64,000 nt of DNA from Rhodospirillales bacterium (GCA_016185145.1 JACPOB010000100.1:1-64000), one strand, 5' to 3'. Positions 45,152 through 54,218 are shown, counted from the stretch's first letter. Notes: generated by a model not told the origin, from the letters alone. Translations and numbers: made by a program.

Positions 45152-46564
45152 CTACAGCGTCCGCAGGAACTGCACCAGATCCTGCTTCTCCTGGTCGCTG
45201 AGCTTGGTGCCCAGCACCAGGTTGAAGAACTCGACCGTGTCGTCGAGCGTCAGCAGCCGGCCGTCGTGCAGGTAGGGCGGCGAGTCCTTGATGCCGCGCA
45301 GGGGGAAGGTCTTGATCGGGCCGTCGGTGGTGGCGAAGCGACCGTTGACCATCTGCGGTTTGAAGAAGCGCTCGACCTGGAGATTGTGCATCAGGTTGTC
45401 GGTGTAGAACGGCGCCACGTGGCAGACCGAGCATTGGCCCTTGCCGAAGAACACTTCCTGGCCGCGCAGCTCCGCCGGCGTGGCCTTCGAAGGATCGAGC
45501 TTGCCCAAAAGGTCGAGCTTGGGCGCCGGCGGGAAGTCGAGCAGTTCCTGGAACTCGGCCATGAAATGCACCTGGCTGCCACGCTCCAGTATGTTCACGC
45601 CCTTCTTGGAAGCGATCACGTGATCGCCGTCGAAATAGGCGCCGCGCTGCTCGAACTCGGTGAAATCCTCGACCGTCTTCAGCGCCCGCTGCGACCCGAA
45701 CAGGCGCTGGATGTTGACGCCGCGCAGCGGCGGCGTGTCGATGCGACGCCGGAGCTCCTGTGGGCGGACATCGCCCGACAGATGCGTGGCGGCGTTGGTG
45801 TGGCCGTTGGCATGGCAGTCGAGACAGGCCACGCCGCGGCTGAACTTTTCGCTGCGCCGGTCCTCGGTCTGGTTGAACTGCTGCTGCGGGAAGGGCGTCA
45901 CCAGCAGGCGCAGGCCTTCGATCTGCTTGGGATTGAGGATGCCGTTGAATAGCTCGTAGAAGTTCGCGATGGTGACCAGCTTGCCCTGCGAGACGTCGCC
46001 GAGGTCGGGCCGCGTCGTCAGGAACATCGGCGGCGGGAATTCCGGCAACAGGTGGTCGGGCAAGTCGAACTCGAGGTCGAACCGCGTCAGATCGCGGTCC
46101 TCCTGCTTCTTGATCTCCTCGATGGCGAACTTGGGGAACAGCATGCCGCCTTCGGGATGGTTGGGATGCGGCAATGGCAAGAATCCCTTGGGGAACAGGC
46201 CTCGCTCGCGGATGTCATTGCTGTTGAGACCGGCGAGCTGCGCCCAGCTGGTGCCGGCCGGCAATTTTACGCGCACTCCGTCCTGGACCGGCTTGCCGCG
46301 CGTCATGGTCACGCCCGCGGCGGCGCGGTTGGCGAGATCGTAGCGCTCGGCCAGAAGGTCGGCCTGCCGTTTCTGGATGGCGGGGTGTGCCGCCTTCATG
46401 CGCTGCATGGTGGTGGCGAACGGCTCCTTGACGTCGACCGGCAGGTAGCTGGTCGCCCCGCGCGGCGGAGGCAGCGGTTGCTGGGCGTGGGCAAGAGCGA
46501 GGCTCACCGAGGCTGCGATTGCTGAAAGCGAGGTCCACGTCCAGACGCGTTTGGACAGGGTCAT
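45152..46564 (-). CDS. Di-heme cytochrome c, cytochrome c peroxidase-like
   Basis: A 470-residue protein with a signal peptide (about 1-28, ending ALAHAQ). Two haem c motifs are present, CLDCH near residue 246 and CSVCH near residue 379. The C-terminal region GIKDSPPYLHDGRLLTLDD is typical of the MauG/cytochrome c peroxidase group. It is probably periplasmic. GGGGAGG precedes the ATG at 46564. The gap upstream to the ABC gene is 70 bases. Confidence 0.85.
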   Translation of the reverse strand: MTLSKRVWTWTSLSAIAASVSLALAHAQQPLPPPRGATSYLPVDVKEPFATTMQRMKAAHPAIQKRQADLLAERYDLANRAAAGVTMTRGKPVQDGVRVKLPAGTSWAQLAGLNSNDIRERGLFPKGFLPLPHPNHPEGGMLFPKFAIEEIKKQEDRDLTRFDLEFDLPDHLLPEFPPPMFLTTRPDLGDVSQGKLVTIANFYELFNGILNPKQIEGLRLLVTPFPQQQFNQTEDRRSEKFSRGVACLDCHANGHTNAATHLSGDVRPQELRRRIDTPPLRGVNIQRLFGSQRALKTVEDFTEFEQRGAYFDGDHVIASKKGVNILERGSQVHFMAEFQELLDFPPAPKLDLLGKLDPSKATPAELRGQEVFFGKGQCSVCHVAPFYTDNLMHNLQVERFFKPQMVNGRFATTDGPIKTFPLRGIKDSPPYLHDGRLLTLDDTVEFFNLVLGTKLSDQEKQDLVQFLRTL

Positions 46565-46634
46565 AGCAACCTCCCCGTGTGAGCCGGTGGTGCAGGAACG
46601 CCTCACGGTGCAAATCCGTTGCCGCATACCAGAC

Positions 46635-48473
46635 TTACCGTCCAGCGAGGGTCCTGCGGAAGTGCGACCAGAACCCCGGTCCGACGGGCTCGGCCCGGCT
46701 GGCGGCCGACATGCGGCGGTAGATGTCGCGCAGGCCATGCTCCGCGCCGCGGGTGCGCAGCTGCGCCCCCTCGTCGCCCGGCTCCAGCACCAGCTCGCGG
46801 GTGTGAAAGGCCTCCAGGCCTGGGCGGTGGCCGATGCTGATCACGGCGGTCCCGGGCAGCTCCTCGGCAAGGAGCGTCATGACATTGGCCTGGCCCGCCT
46901 CGTCAAGCGCCGAGGTCGCCTCGTCCATGAACACCCAATGCGGTTTCTGGATCAGGACGCGAGCAAAGGCTATGCGCTGCTGCTCGCCGCCGGACAGGAT
47001 CTGGTCCCAGCGCTCCTCCTCGCCGAGCCGGCCGCGCAAATGGTCGAGGCCGACCTTGTGCAGGGCATCGCGCAGGGACTCGTCTTCGACCTCGGGGTTT
47101 TCGGGATAGAGCATCACCTCGCGCAGCGTGCCGAGCGGAAAGTACGGCTTCTGGGGCATGAAGGCGATGCGCCCCCTGGGCAGTTCGACCGAGCCGCGCC
47201 CCCAAGGCCAGACGCCGGCGATGGCACGCATGATGGTGCTCTTGCCGCTGCCGGACTGGCCACGGATCAGGACGCGCTCGCCGGGCTGGATCTCGACTTC
47301 GGCCTCGGCCACCAGGGCCTCGCCGTCGGGCCGCGACAGGCCGACCTCGCGCAGCACCAGGCGGTCGGTGTTGCCCGGCATCACCTCGATATGCTCACCG
47401 TGCGGCGTGTCGATCGTGTCCTCGAGATCGTGCAGCGCGTGGTGGAGCTGCACGACGCGATCGACCGATGCGCGCCAATCGGCGACGCGCGGGAAGTTGT
47501 CGATCAGCCACGACAGCGCCCATTGCACGCTGGAGAAGGCCTGTGCCGTCTGCATGAGCCCGCCGAGCTGCAGCTCGCCCCCGAGATAGCGCGGCAGGGC
47601 TACGACCAGCGGCACGACCGGCGCCAGGTAGGCAAGCGAGCTGGTCAGCAGGGCGAGGCTGCCCTGGCCGCGGGTCTGGACGTGCCAGGCATCGCGCAGG
47701 TCGCTCATGGCGCCCTGCAATCGCGCCCGCTCGTCGGCCTCGCCGCGCAGCAGGGCAATACCTTCGGCATTCTCGCGGGCGCGAATCAGCACCGAGCGCA
47801 TGTCGGCCTCACGGCCCTGGCGCACATTGCCCGCCTCGATCAGTCCCCTGCCCAGCGCATAGGTCAAAATCGAGCCGAACAGGGCGTAAAGCACCGCCGC
47901 CCACACCATGTAGCCCGGCAGCGAGAATTCGAGCGAGCCGACCTTGATGGGCAGGTCACCCGACAGCACCCAGAGCACGCTGAGGAAGGTGACGAGCTGC
48001 AGGATGCATTGCAGGATGCTCTGGGCAAAGTCGACGGCGGCCTCGGTCGAAATGCGGATGTCTTCGGCGATGCGGCCGTCGGGGTTGTCGCATTCGTCGG
48101 CCAGCAGGCCGAGCTGGTACTGCCGGCCGGCATGCAGCCAGCGCCGCGTCGTGACCCGGGTCAGCCAGGTGCGCCAGTTGACCTGCAGGCGGCGGCGGAT
48201 GTGCAGGTGGATGGCGACGGCCACGCCGCCCGACACCACGATCGCCGCCAGGATGTAGAGCTGCTCGACCAGCATCGAGGTGTCGCGCTTCTCCAGGGCA
48301 TTGAAGAAGTCGCGATTCCAGATGTTGAGCCAAAGCTGGATGCCGACGTTGATGACGCCGAACACCAGCATGCCGGCAGCCAACGTCCAGGCGATCGACC
48401 TATGGCCGGGCGCCGTCCAGTAACCCGCCGCGATGGCGGCGAAAGCACGTAGCGAGCTGTGCGGCGTTGCCAA
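46635..48473 (-). CDS. ABC transporter ATP-binding/permease protein, SbmA/BacA-like N domain
   Basis: A 612-residue half-transporter with the membrane domain first. Residues about 15-310 resemble the SbmA/BacA or ABC_membrane_2 fold (QLWLNIWNRDFFNALEKRD, RWRTWLT-like NWRTWLTR). The ATPase follows with Walker A GQSGSGKST, signature LSGGEQQR and Walker B WVFMDEATSALDE. Relatives are YddA-like proteins and the peroxisomal ABCD family. The substrate is unknown. It starts directly after the aldolase gene's stop. Confidence 0.9.
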   Translation of the reverse strand: MATPHSSLRAFAAIAAGYWTAPGHRSIAWTLAAGMLVFGVINVGIQLWLNIWNRDFFNALEKRDTSMLVEQLYILAAIVVSGGVAVAIHLHIRRRLQVNWRTWLTRVTTRRWLHAGRQYQLGLLADECDNPDGRIAEDIRISTEAAVDFAQSILQCILQLVTFLSVLWVLSGDLPIKVGSLEFSLPGYMVWAAVLYALFGSILTYALGRGLIEAGNVRQGREADMRSVLIRARENAEGIALLRGEADERARLQGAMSDLRDAWHVQTRGQGSLALLTSSLAYLAPVVPLVVALPRYLGGELQLGGLMQTAQAFSSVQWALSWLIDNFPRVADWRASVDRVVQLHHALHDLEDTIDTPHGEHIEVMPGNTDRLVLREVGLSRPDGEALVAEAEVEIQPGERVLIRGQSGSGKSTIMRAIAGVWPWGRGSVELPRGRIAFMPQKPYFPLGTLREVMLYPENPEVEDESLRDALHKVGLDHLRGRLGEEERWDQILSGGEQQRIAFARVLIQKPHWVFMDEATSALDEAGQANVMTLLAEELPGTAVISIGHRPGLEAFHTRELVLEPGDEGAQLRTRGAEHGLRDIYRRMSAASRAEPVGPGFWSHFRRTLAGR

Positions 48474-49268
48474 TCAGTCGCGGAAGCCCGGATCGATCCG
48501 GTCGAGCTTCCGCAGCAGCGCCGGCCAGTCCATCACCCCGAAGGGGCGACGGACATGCGGCTGGAAATTCATGTAGGTCTCGTGGACGACGTCCGCCGGA
48601 ACCTCGATGAGCTTGGTGTTGCACGACATGGCCGCGATCTGCGTCTTGCAGCTCAGCTCGAGGCGATGCATGGCGTTGAACGCCTCGGGAATGGTGGCGC
48701 CCGTGGTCAGCAGGCCGTGATTGCGCAGGATCAGGGCGTTGTTGTCGCCGAGGTCCTTGGCCAGCGCCTCGCGCGCCGCGGTGTCGAGCACCACGCCGTC
48801 GAAGTCGTGATAGCTGATCTTGGCGAAGCGCATCGAGGTCTGGGTATTGGGCAGCAGGCCGCATTCCATGGTCGACACCGCCATGCCCGCCCAGGTGTGG
48901 GTGTGGATGATGCAATTCACATCGGGCTTGGCCATGTGGATGGCGCTATGGATCACGAAGCCCGCGCGGTTGACGCCGTAGTTGAGGTCGCCGAAGTCGG
49001 GCTTGGCGAGGACGTTGCCCTCGTGGTCGATCTTGATCAGGCTCGACGCGGTGATCTCCTCGTAGAGGAGGCCATAGGCATTGATCAGGAAGGCGTCGGG
49101 CTCGCCCGGCACGCGCATCGAGATGTGGTTGGCGATCAGGTCCGACATGCCATAGAGGTCGATCAGCCGGTAGGCGGCGGCGAGATCCACGCGCGCCTGC
49201 CACTCCTCGGGCGAGACCTTGGCGCGAAGGTTGGCGACGTTCGACTTCTTGAGGGCGTGCACGGTCAT
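48474..49268 (-). CDS. Class II aldolase/adducin family protein
   Basis: A 264-residue protein. The metal-binding His residues appear in IIHTHTWAGMAVS and in the later LRNHGLLTTG, with an acidic residue in between. It resembles L-fuculose-phosphate aldolase and adducin-head proteins. It is adjacent to the ABC half-transporter without a gap, so the two are co-transcribed. Confidence 0.88.
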   Translation of the reverse strand: MTVHALKKSNVANLRAKVSPEEWQARVDLAAAYRLIDLYGMSDLIANHISMRVPGEPDAFLINAYGLLYEEITASSLIKIDHEGNVLAKPDFGDLNYGVNRAGFVIHSAIHMAKPDVNCIIHTHTWAGMAVSTMECGLLPNTQTSMRFAKISYHDFDGVVLDTAAREALAKDLGDNNALILRNHGLLTTGATIPEAFNAMHRLELSCKTQIAAMSCNTKLIEVPADVVHETYMNFQPHVRRPFGVMDWPALLRKLDRIDPGFRD

Positions 49269-49336
49269 GGAAACGCTCCGGAGCGATGGCGGTTGCCGAA
49301 CGGTACTGCCGTCGCCTCCAAGCGTCCATCAGCCGG

Positions 49337-50077
49337 TCAGGTGAGACCACGCAGTGCGAGATAGGCGCCGAGCGCCAGAAGGCCCGCGAAGAAGCACAAC
49401 CGAAAGGCCTGCGGCTGCAGCCGGGCGCGCACCGCCTGGCCGAGCCGCATGCCGGCCAGGGAAACGGCGACGGCCAGCAGCGACGGCAGGAGGAGGTCCG
49501 GCGTGAAGGCGTCGGCGCCGGCCAGCGCCGCGGCCAGCGCCAGGGTCGAGACGGTGAAGGAGAGGCCGAGCGCCTGCACCAGCTCGTCCTTCTGCAGGCC
49601 GATGGCCTGCAGATAGGGTACCGCCGGAATGACGAACACGCCGGTGGCCGCCGTGATGCCGCCCGTCAGCGCGCCCGTGACCGGGCCCAGCACGGACTCG
49701 GCTGCGCGCGGCACCAGGAGGCGCAGTGCAGCCAGGCCAGTGAGGGCATAGGCGATCAGCGACAGGCCAAGGGCGAGACCGCCATGTCGGCCGCCAATGC
49801 CGGCCAACAGGATGGCTCCCAGCCAGGTTCCGAGACAGACGCCGAGGTTCAGCGGCCAAAGGCGTCGCAGCAGGCGGCCGAGATAGGGGCCGTCCAGCAT
49901 CTGCCATACGTTGGTGACCAGGGAGGGCAGGATCAGCAGCGCCGCCGCCTCGGCCGGCGGCAGCATCACCGCCAGCAATCCCATGGCGATGGTGGGCAGG
50001 CCGAGGCCGATGACGCCCTTGGTGAAGCCGGCCAGGACGAACACCAGGCAGATCGGGATCAGGGATGACAACGCCAT
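49337..50077 (-). CDS. TauE/SafE family sulfite exporter-like permease
   Basis: A 246-residue membrane protein with about seven to eight hydrophobic segments. The typical repeats are FTKGVIGLGLPTIAMGLLAV and GGITAATGVFVIPAVPYLQ. Members export sulfite, sulfoacetate or other small anions. The LysR gene diverges across 80 bases and is the likely regulator. Confidence 0.88.
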   Translation of the reverse strand: MALSSLIPICLVFVLAGFTKGVIGLGLPTIAMGLLAVMLPPAEAAALLILPSLVTNVWQMLDGPYLGRLLRRLWPLNLGVCLGTWLGAILLAGIGGRHGGLALGLSLIAYALTGLAALRLLVPRAAESVLGPVTGALTGGITAATGVFVIPAVPYLQAIGLQKDELVQALGLSFTVSTLALAAALAGADAFTPDLLLPSLLAVAVSLAGMRLGQAVRARLQPQAFRLCFFAGLLALGAYLALRGLT

Positions 50078-50157
50078 GGCGCACGATCGGGCCGCAAGGA
50101 CCCGACGACAATGTGGAGAATATGGACTCTGCCTTCGGAGTAGACATAGGCTGGGTC

Positions 50158-51045
50158 ATGCGCTTCGATCTCACCGACCTCCGCCTGTTCCGCCACGTCG
50201 CCGAGACCGGCAGCATCACGCACGGGGCGGAGCGCTCGCATCTCGCGCTGGCCTCGGCGAGCGCGCGCATCCGCGGCATGGAGGAGATGCTCGACGTGCC
50301 GCTGCTGCAGCGCGGCCGGCGCGGCGTGCGGCTGACCGATGCCGGGCGCAACCTGCTCGACCACGCCCGCATCGTGCTGCAGCAGGTCGACACCATGCGT
50401 GGCGAGCTTTCTGCCTATTCGCGCGGGCTGAAGGGCAGTGTGCGCGTGCTGGCCAACACCGCGGCGCTCTCCGAGCACCTGCCCAGGCTGCTGGCGGGTT
50501 TCCTGGCGGCCAATCCCACGATCGACCTCGATCTCGAGGACCGCGAGAGCCCGGCGATCGCCGCCGCCGTCGCGGCGGGCGACGCGGACATCGGCATCGC
50601 CTCGCAGACGGCGCTGGCCGGCGGCCTCGAAAGCCATCCGTTTCGGCCCGACCGGCTGGTGCTGATCGCGCCGGCCGGCCATCGGCTGGCGCGCCGCCGT
50701 CAGGTGGGTTTCGCCGAGCTGCTCGATCTCGATTTCGTCGGCCTGCCGCGCGGTACCGCGCTCGACGGGCACCTGGCGATGCAGGCGGCGCGGCTCGGCC
50801 GCATGCGCAAGCTGCGCGTCAGGGTAAGCAGCCTCGATGCGGTCTGCGCCATGGCAGCGGCGGCCGTAGGCGTCGCCATCGTGCCGGAAGCGGCGGCGCG
50901 CCGGCAGCGCCGCGGCCTGCCGCTCGCCATCGTCCGCATCGCCGAGCCGTGGGCCAACCGCGAGCTCATGCTCTGCGTGCGCGAGTCGCGGCGATTGTCG
51001 CGCCCCGCGAGGAAGCTGTTCGACGCGCTAAGGGCCTCACCCTGA
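50158..51045 (+). CDS. LysR family transcriptional regulator
   Basis: A 295-residue regulator with an N-terminal helix-turn-helix (TGSITHGAERSHLALASASARI) and a LysR effector domain. It is divergent from the TauE/SafE gene. The last codons, reading RASP and stop, are supplied by the family B palindrome (51035-51089), so the natural C-terminus may have been altered. The ATG at 50158 starts the conserved RFDLTDLRLFRHVAE. Confidence 0.9.
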   Translation: MRFDLTDLRLFRHVAETGSITHGAERSHLALASASARIRGMEEMLDVPLLQRGRRGVRLTDAGRNLLDHARIVLQQVDTMRGELSAYSRGLKGSVRVLANTAALSEHLPRLLAGFLAANPTIDLDLEDRESPAIAAAVAAGDADIGIASQTALAGGLESHPFRPDRLVLIAPAGHRLARRRQVGFAELLDLDFVGLPRGTALDGHLAMQAARLGRMRKLRVRVSSLDAVCAMAAAAVGVAIVPEAAARRQRRGLPLAIVRIAEPWANRELMLCVRESRRLSRPARKLFDALRASP

Positions 51046-51089
51046 GGAGCGGCCGTAGGCCGCGCTGCGCGCGGCTCCTCAGGGTGAGG
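51035..51089. repeat. Palindromic element, family B, copy 2
   Basis: Arms CCTCACCCTGAGGAGC and GCTCCTCAGGGTGAGG with an inner GGCCGTAGGCC and GCGCTGCGCGC part. It overlaps the 3' end of the LysR gene and supplies its stop codon. It lies between convergent genes. Confidence 0.88.
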
Positions 51090-51107
51090 TCGCTTTGCAT
51101 CTCACGA

Positions 51108-51587
51108 CTACCGCTTCCTCACCGGCTTGATGTCGGCGGCGATCGGATAGGCCGTCGTCGACTTGATCCGCTCCATCGAGAAGCGCGAGGTCACGTTCTT
51201 GAGCGGCATGGTGTCTATGAGCTTCTTGTAGAAGGCATCGTAGGCCTGCATGTCGGGCACGGCCACACGCAGCATGTAGTCGATGTCGCCGGCCATGCGG
51301 TGGAACTCCATGACCTCGGGCATGGCGGTGACGAGCTGGGCGAACTTGGCGATCCAGGCCGAGGAATGATCGCCGGTCTCGATCGAGACGAACACCGTCA
51401 GCCCCATGCCGATCGCTTCCGGCGAGATCAGCGCCACGCGACGCAGGATGATGCCCGCCTTCTCCAGGCGCTGGATGCGCTTCCAGCACGGGCTTTGCGA
51501 CAGGCCGACGCGGTGCGCGATCTGCGCCAATGAGAGGCTGGCATCCTCCTGCAGGAGGGCCACGATCTTCCTGTCGATCGCATCCAT
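51108..51587 (-). CDS. Lrp/AsnC family transcriptional regulator
   Basis: A 159-residue protein. The N-terminal helix-turn-helix reads LSLAQIAHRVGLSQSPCWKRI, and the C-terminal part is the RAM ligand-binding domain (TAMPEVMEFHRMAGDIDYML). These regulators sense amino acids. No obvious target lies beside it. Confidence 0.92.
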   Translation of the reverse strand: MDAIDRKIVALLQEDASLSLAQIAHRVGLSQSPCWKRIQRLEKAGIILRRVALISPEAIGMGLTVFVSIETGDHSSAWIAKFAQLVTAMPEVMEFHRMAGDIDYMLRVAVPDMQAYDAFYKKLIDTMPLKNVTSRFSMERIKSTTAYPIAADIKPVRKR

Positions 51588-51680
51588 GGATCAGTCACCC
51601 GTGAGGACAGCCGTCGTGCGCCAAGACGGCGCTAGCGCAGCACTGTCGGTCGTTGTCTGGGAAATCTCAACTGTACGGTT

Positions 51681-51953
51681 CTAGACCGGCTGCGATTCCA
51701 GGTGTACCGGGGCGCCCAGCCGGGCGCTCAGGCTCTCCGCCAGGCCCTCGACGTCGCCGCCAAGCGGGCCGGCATAGCTGATGAGCCGGGGATCGGCGCC
51801 GTTGAACCAGGACAGCCGCCAGGTGCCGTTTTGACAGACCAGCGAGCCGACGACGCGACCATGAGCCGAGACGGTCCACAGCGCAGGCTCGCCGGCAGCG
51901 GCGAAGAACAGGCGCGTGGCGCGGGCAACGAACTGGTTGGCGAAGCTCAACAT
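51681..51953 (-). CDS. Small conserved-looking protein of unknown function
   Basis: A 90-residue frame starting LSFANQFVARATRLFF, followed by a beta-rich part (WTVSAHGRVVGSLVCQNGTWRLSW) and a helical end. No domain is recognised. The even codon use and the lack of a better frame on the other strand support a real gene. Confidence 0.5.
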   Translation of the reverse strand: MLSFANQFVARATRLFFAAAGEPALWTVSAHGRVVGSLVCQNGTWRLSWFNGADPRLISYAGPLGGDVEGLAESLSARLGAPVHLESQPV

Positions 51954-52176
51954 GCCTCGACTGTAGGTGCTGGCCGATCACGAGGGCAATGAAACCGGCG
52001 GTCGAATAGCGGCGGCCGGGCAGCAGTTCTGTCTTCAGCACACGCGATGGGAAGAAAATTCATGCTCCTCTCCCCTTGGGGAAGCCTGGTAGCCCGTAAC
52101 ATGGATTTCGACGAGCTGGGGTGAGGCCGACAGGACTGCCAGCACTGCCGGCACCGATGCTCGCTCCCGGGCAGGT

Positions 52177-52206
52177 TTTTTTGGCGCTCTGCGGTCCGCC
52201 AAAAAA
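52177..52206. repeat. Hairpin with T-run and A-run arms in a gene-poor gap
   Basis: TTTTTTGGCG and CGCCAAAAAA form ten paired bases around a ten-base loop. It lies in the 691-base stretch (51954-52644) without a clear gene. The T run is 5' of the stem on either strand, so it is not a standard intrinsic terminator. Confidence 0.6.
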
Positions 52207-52284
52207 GAACCGGAATAGATTCGTTCAAAGGCCCCCTACGACACGAAAAAACCTGCGAAACCGAAAGGGACCGAGACCATAGTT

Positions 52285-52313
52285 ATTGACCGCATTTGAT
52301 ACTTGGGTTATAT
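52285..52313 (+). promoter_or_regulatory. Strong sigma-70-like promoter
   Basis: TTGACC, a 17-base spacer, then TATATA: close to the housekeeping consensus and the clearest such promoter I saw. It points into a stretch with no convincing protein gene, which suggests a small RNA or leader beginning near 52320. Confidence 0.5.
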
Positions 52314-52319
52314 AGACCT

Positions 52320-52615
52320 TGCCGCTGCGCTTCGGGCGGCATCGCTCTATGCATCGTTCATCCGACTATCATGGCGCGCGGCAGAGACCGCGCGAGCCCA
52401 TCCGGCTGCCCCGGTCGGATGGGCGCGCCCAGACCCTGAGGAAGGGAGCCGCCGTCCCGTCCTGAAAACCAGTAGCGATAATAGCGGGAACAGCGGGAAT
52501 TCGACGATGGCTCAATCGATGGGGGGTCGGTCTCTCAAGACCCACAAGACGGTCGGGCGGAGAAGACGGAATGCCGGATCCATGTATCGCTGACGGCGGT
52601 GCAGGCACCGCCGCT
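52320..52615 (+). ncRNA. Possible structured transcript (unidentified)
   Basis: Downstream of the promoter lie a long hairpin (GCCCATCCG/CGGATGGGC at 52396-52424, extended by GCGC pairs past a bulge) and a final hairpin (CGGCGGTGC/GCACCGCCG at 52594-52613). I compared it with RNase P, tmRNA, SRP RNA and tRNA-Sec by eye and found no match. A 28-codon basic frame (MAQSMGGRSLKTHKTVGRR and onwards) at 52507 is the alternative content. Confidence 0.3.
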
Positions 52616-52644
52616 TGCGGCCGGTCACCCCCTATGCAGAGCTA

Positions 52645-53448
52645 CTAGGGTCTTACCCCCGGAGACTCGAGTGACATGCCCTTGGCTCGGTCCATGAGAT
52701 AGATCTCGAGGGCGACGTACTCGACGGAATCATAGGGGTAAGCTTCGGCCCGGATTCCGATCAGGCAGTTGCGCAGGCGACGCCTCAGCGACCCCAGGGT
52801 CTGCCACTCCAGGCGGTAGAGGGGATAGCCAGTGGGATGGGCTTCCGGAATGGTGACGCCGGCGAGCTTCTTGCCGGCATTGTCGTCATGACAGATGGCG
52901 CAGGAGAGGTTGAGTTGGCCCTGGCGGCGCTGATAGATCGCCTCCCCCTGTTCCCGGAACGGCGTCAATCGGGGATCCTGTGGCGGGGCGATCGGCATCC
53001 CGCGTGATTGATTGGCGACGAAAGCCATCAGCGCCAGCAGGTCCTGGCTTTCCCGCGCCAGCGGCTCGGCCTGCTGGTTGGCGGTACGGCAAAGCCTGAT
53101 ACGGCCTTCGAGGTCGATCGGCTTGTCGCCGTCCTTGGGCATCGCGGGATAGCTCACCGCGACGCCTTTCATGTCGGCCAGCGCATGACAGTCGACGCAC
53201 GACTTGTTGGCGGCGCCGACGGGCCTGGACCAGAGCTGCCGGCCGAGCTGGACGAACAGCATGCCGGGATTGGCGGTGTCGTCGTCCTGCATCTTCTGCA
53301 GGGCCTGGCCCATGTCCTGGTAGCCGGAGCGACGCTTGTCGGCACCGGCCTTGTTCGCGCCGACTTGGGCCATCGCGAAAGAAGCCGCAAAAACGACCGG
53401 CAGCAACACCAGCGCTGCGCGCCGGCGCAGAACGTCAGGCAACGTCAA
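52645..53448 (-). CDS. soxA: Sulfur-oxidising c-type cytochrome SoxA
   Basis: A 267-residue periplasmic cytochrome with a signal peptide (about 1-28, ending SFAMAQ). Two haem motifs are seen, CVDCH and CAICH, so it is the di-haem type. The late RLRNCLIGIRAEAY contains the Cys that binds haem and takes the thiosulfate. The C-terminus LESPGVRP is family-typical. SoxA pairs with SoxX to load thiosulfate on SoxY. It overlaps soxZ by 14 bases and is the last gene of the cluster; no soxB follows. Confidence 0.95.
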   Translation of the reverse strand: MTLPDVLRRRAALVLLPVVFAASFAMAQVGANKAGADKRRSGYQDMGQALQKMQDDDTANPGMLFVQLGRQLWSRPVGAANKSCVDCHALADMKGVAVSYPAMPKDGDKPIDLEGRIRLCRTANQQAEPLARESQDLLALMAFVANQSRGMPIAPPQDPRLTPFREQGEAIYQRRQGQLNLSCAICHDDNAGKKLAGVTIPEAHPTGYPLYRLEWQTLGSLRRRLRNCLIGIRAEAYPYDSVEYVALEIYLMDRAKGMSLESPGVRP

Positions 53449-53755
53449 TGGCGACGGACTCTTCGGCGGCGAAGCCTTCGTCGCCGGTCCAGCGGAACGT
53501 GATCTTGCCGCTCTCGCTCGCCACGGCGAAGAACGAGACGAACGGGTTGGCCGCGATCGCCGGCGACAAATCCATGCGGAAGATCTCGCTGCCGTTCCAG
53601 CTCGCGGTGAAGCGCTCGATGATGTTGCGCGGGATGATGCGGCCGTTGGTGCCGGGCCGGAAGCCGGTCTCCATGGGATGCATGATCAGCGCCTTGAGCT
53701 CGATCACTTCGCCTTTTTTGGCGGTCTTGGGTGCGTTGATGAGGACGTTGGTCAT
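53435..53755 (-). CDS. soxZ: Thiosulfate oxidation carrier complex protein SoxZ
   Basis: A 106-residue protein with the SoxZ pattern: INAPKTAKKGEVIELKALI, HPMETGFR and an immunoglobulin-like beta end (ITFRWTGDEGF). No signal peptide is present; it is normally carried out with SoxY. It overlaps soxY by four bases and soxA by 14. Confidence 0.95.
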   Translation of the reverse strand: MTNVLINAPKTAKKGEVIELKALIMHPMETGFRPGTNGRIIPRNIIERFTASWNGSEIFRMDLSPAIAANPFVSFFAVASESGKITFRWTGDEGFAAEESVAIDVA

Positions 53756-54216
53756 GTCAGGTCCTCCAGGCAGGCGGCGAGCGTGACGATCACATCGGCG
53801 CTGGCGCTGAAGAACTCGCCCTTGCTGGTCTCGGCGATGGCCACGATCTTCTGCGAATCGCCGAGCTTGATGCGCGTGGCGATCATAGCCTTGCCGTTCT
53901 TCGGTCCGAGCCGGGCGTCGAAGACGTGCGGCTGCGGGTTCTTCTCATTGAAGACGTGGATCGCCTTGACGTGGTCGGCCTCGCTCATCGGGCTTTCGAC
54001 CGACACGGTGAGCGGCACGGCATTGCCGTTCTCGATCAGGGGCGGCATGTCGAGCGTCACGCGGCCCTCGCGGATCGCGTTGTCGCCAACGACTTCCTTG
54101 ATGGCGGCCGCCATCGCTTCCGGCGTGGCGCGCGCCGATGCGAACGGCAGCACGCTGACCACGGCAGCGCCGGCGATGAAGGTCCGTCTCGTCGTCCCCT
54201 TTTTCGTCCCTGGCAT
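53752..54216 (-). CDS. soxY: Thiosulfate oxidation carrier protein SoxY
   Basis: A 154-residue protein with a Tat signal (TRRTFIAGAAVV). The body matches SoxY (PLTVSVESPMSEADHVKAI, HVFNEKNPQPHV). SoxY carries the sulfur substrate on a C-terminal Cys, usually in GGCGG. Here the tail is TLAACLEDLT, which keeps the Cys near the end but not the glycines. The swinging arm is thus altered in sequence and five residues longer past the Cys. Start ATG 54216, three bases after soxX. Confidence 0.92.
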   Translation of the reverse strand: MPGTKKGTTRRTFIAGAAVVSVLPFASARATPEAMAAAIKEVVGDNAIREGRVTLDMPPLIENGNAVPLTVSVESPMSEADHVKAIHVFNEKNPQPHVFDARLGPKNGKAMIATRIKLGDSQKIVAIAETSKGEFFSASADVIVTLAACLEDLT

Positions 54217-54218
54217 GG

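Noticed and set aside
46551-48452. A 633-codon plus-strand frame opposite the ABC half-transporter
   Set aside because: It is a shadow of the ABC gene with no recognisable motif.
52426-52520. Possible tRNA-Sec or tmRNA piece near CCTGAAAACC and AATTCGACG
   Set aside because: The anticodon-stem and T-stem pairings fail on both strands, and there is no acceptor stem.
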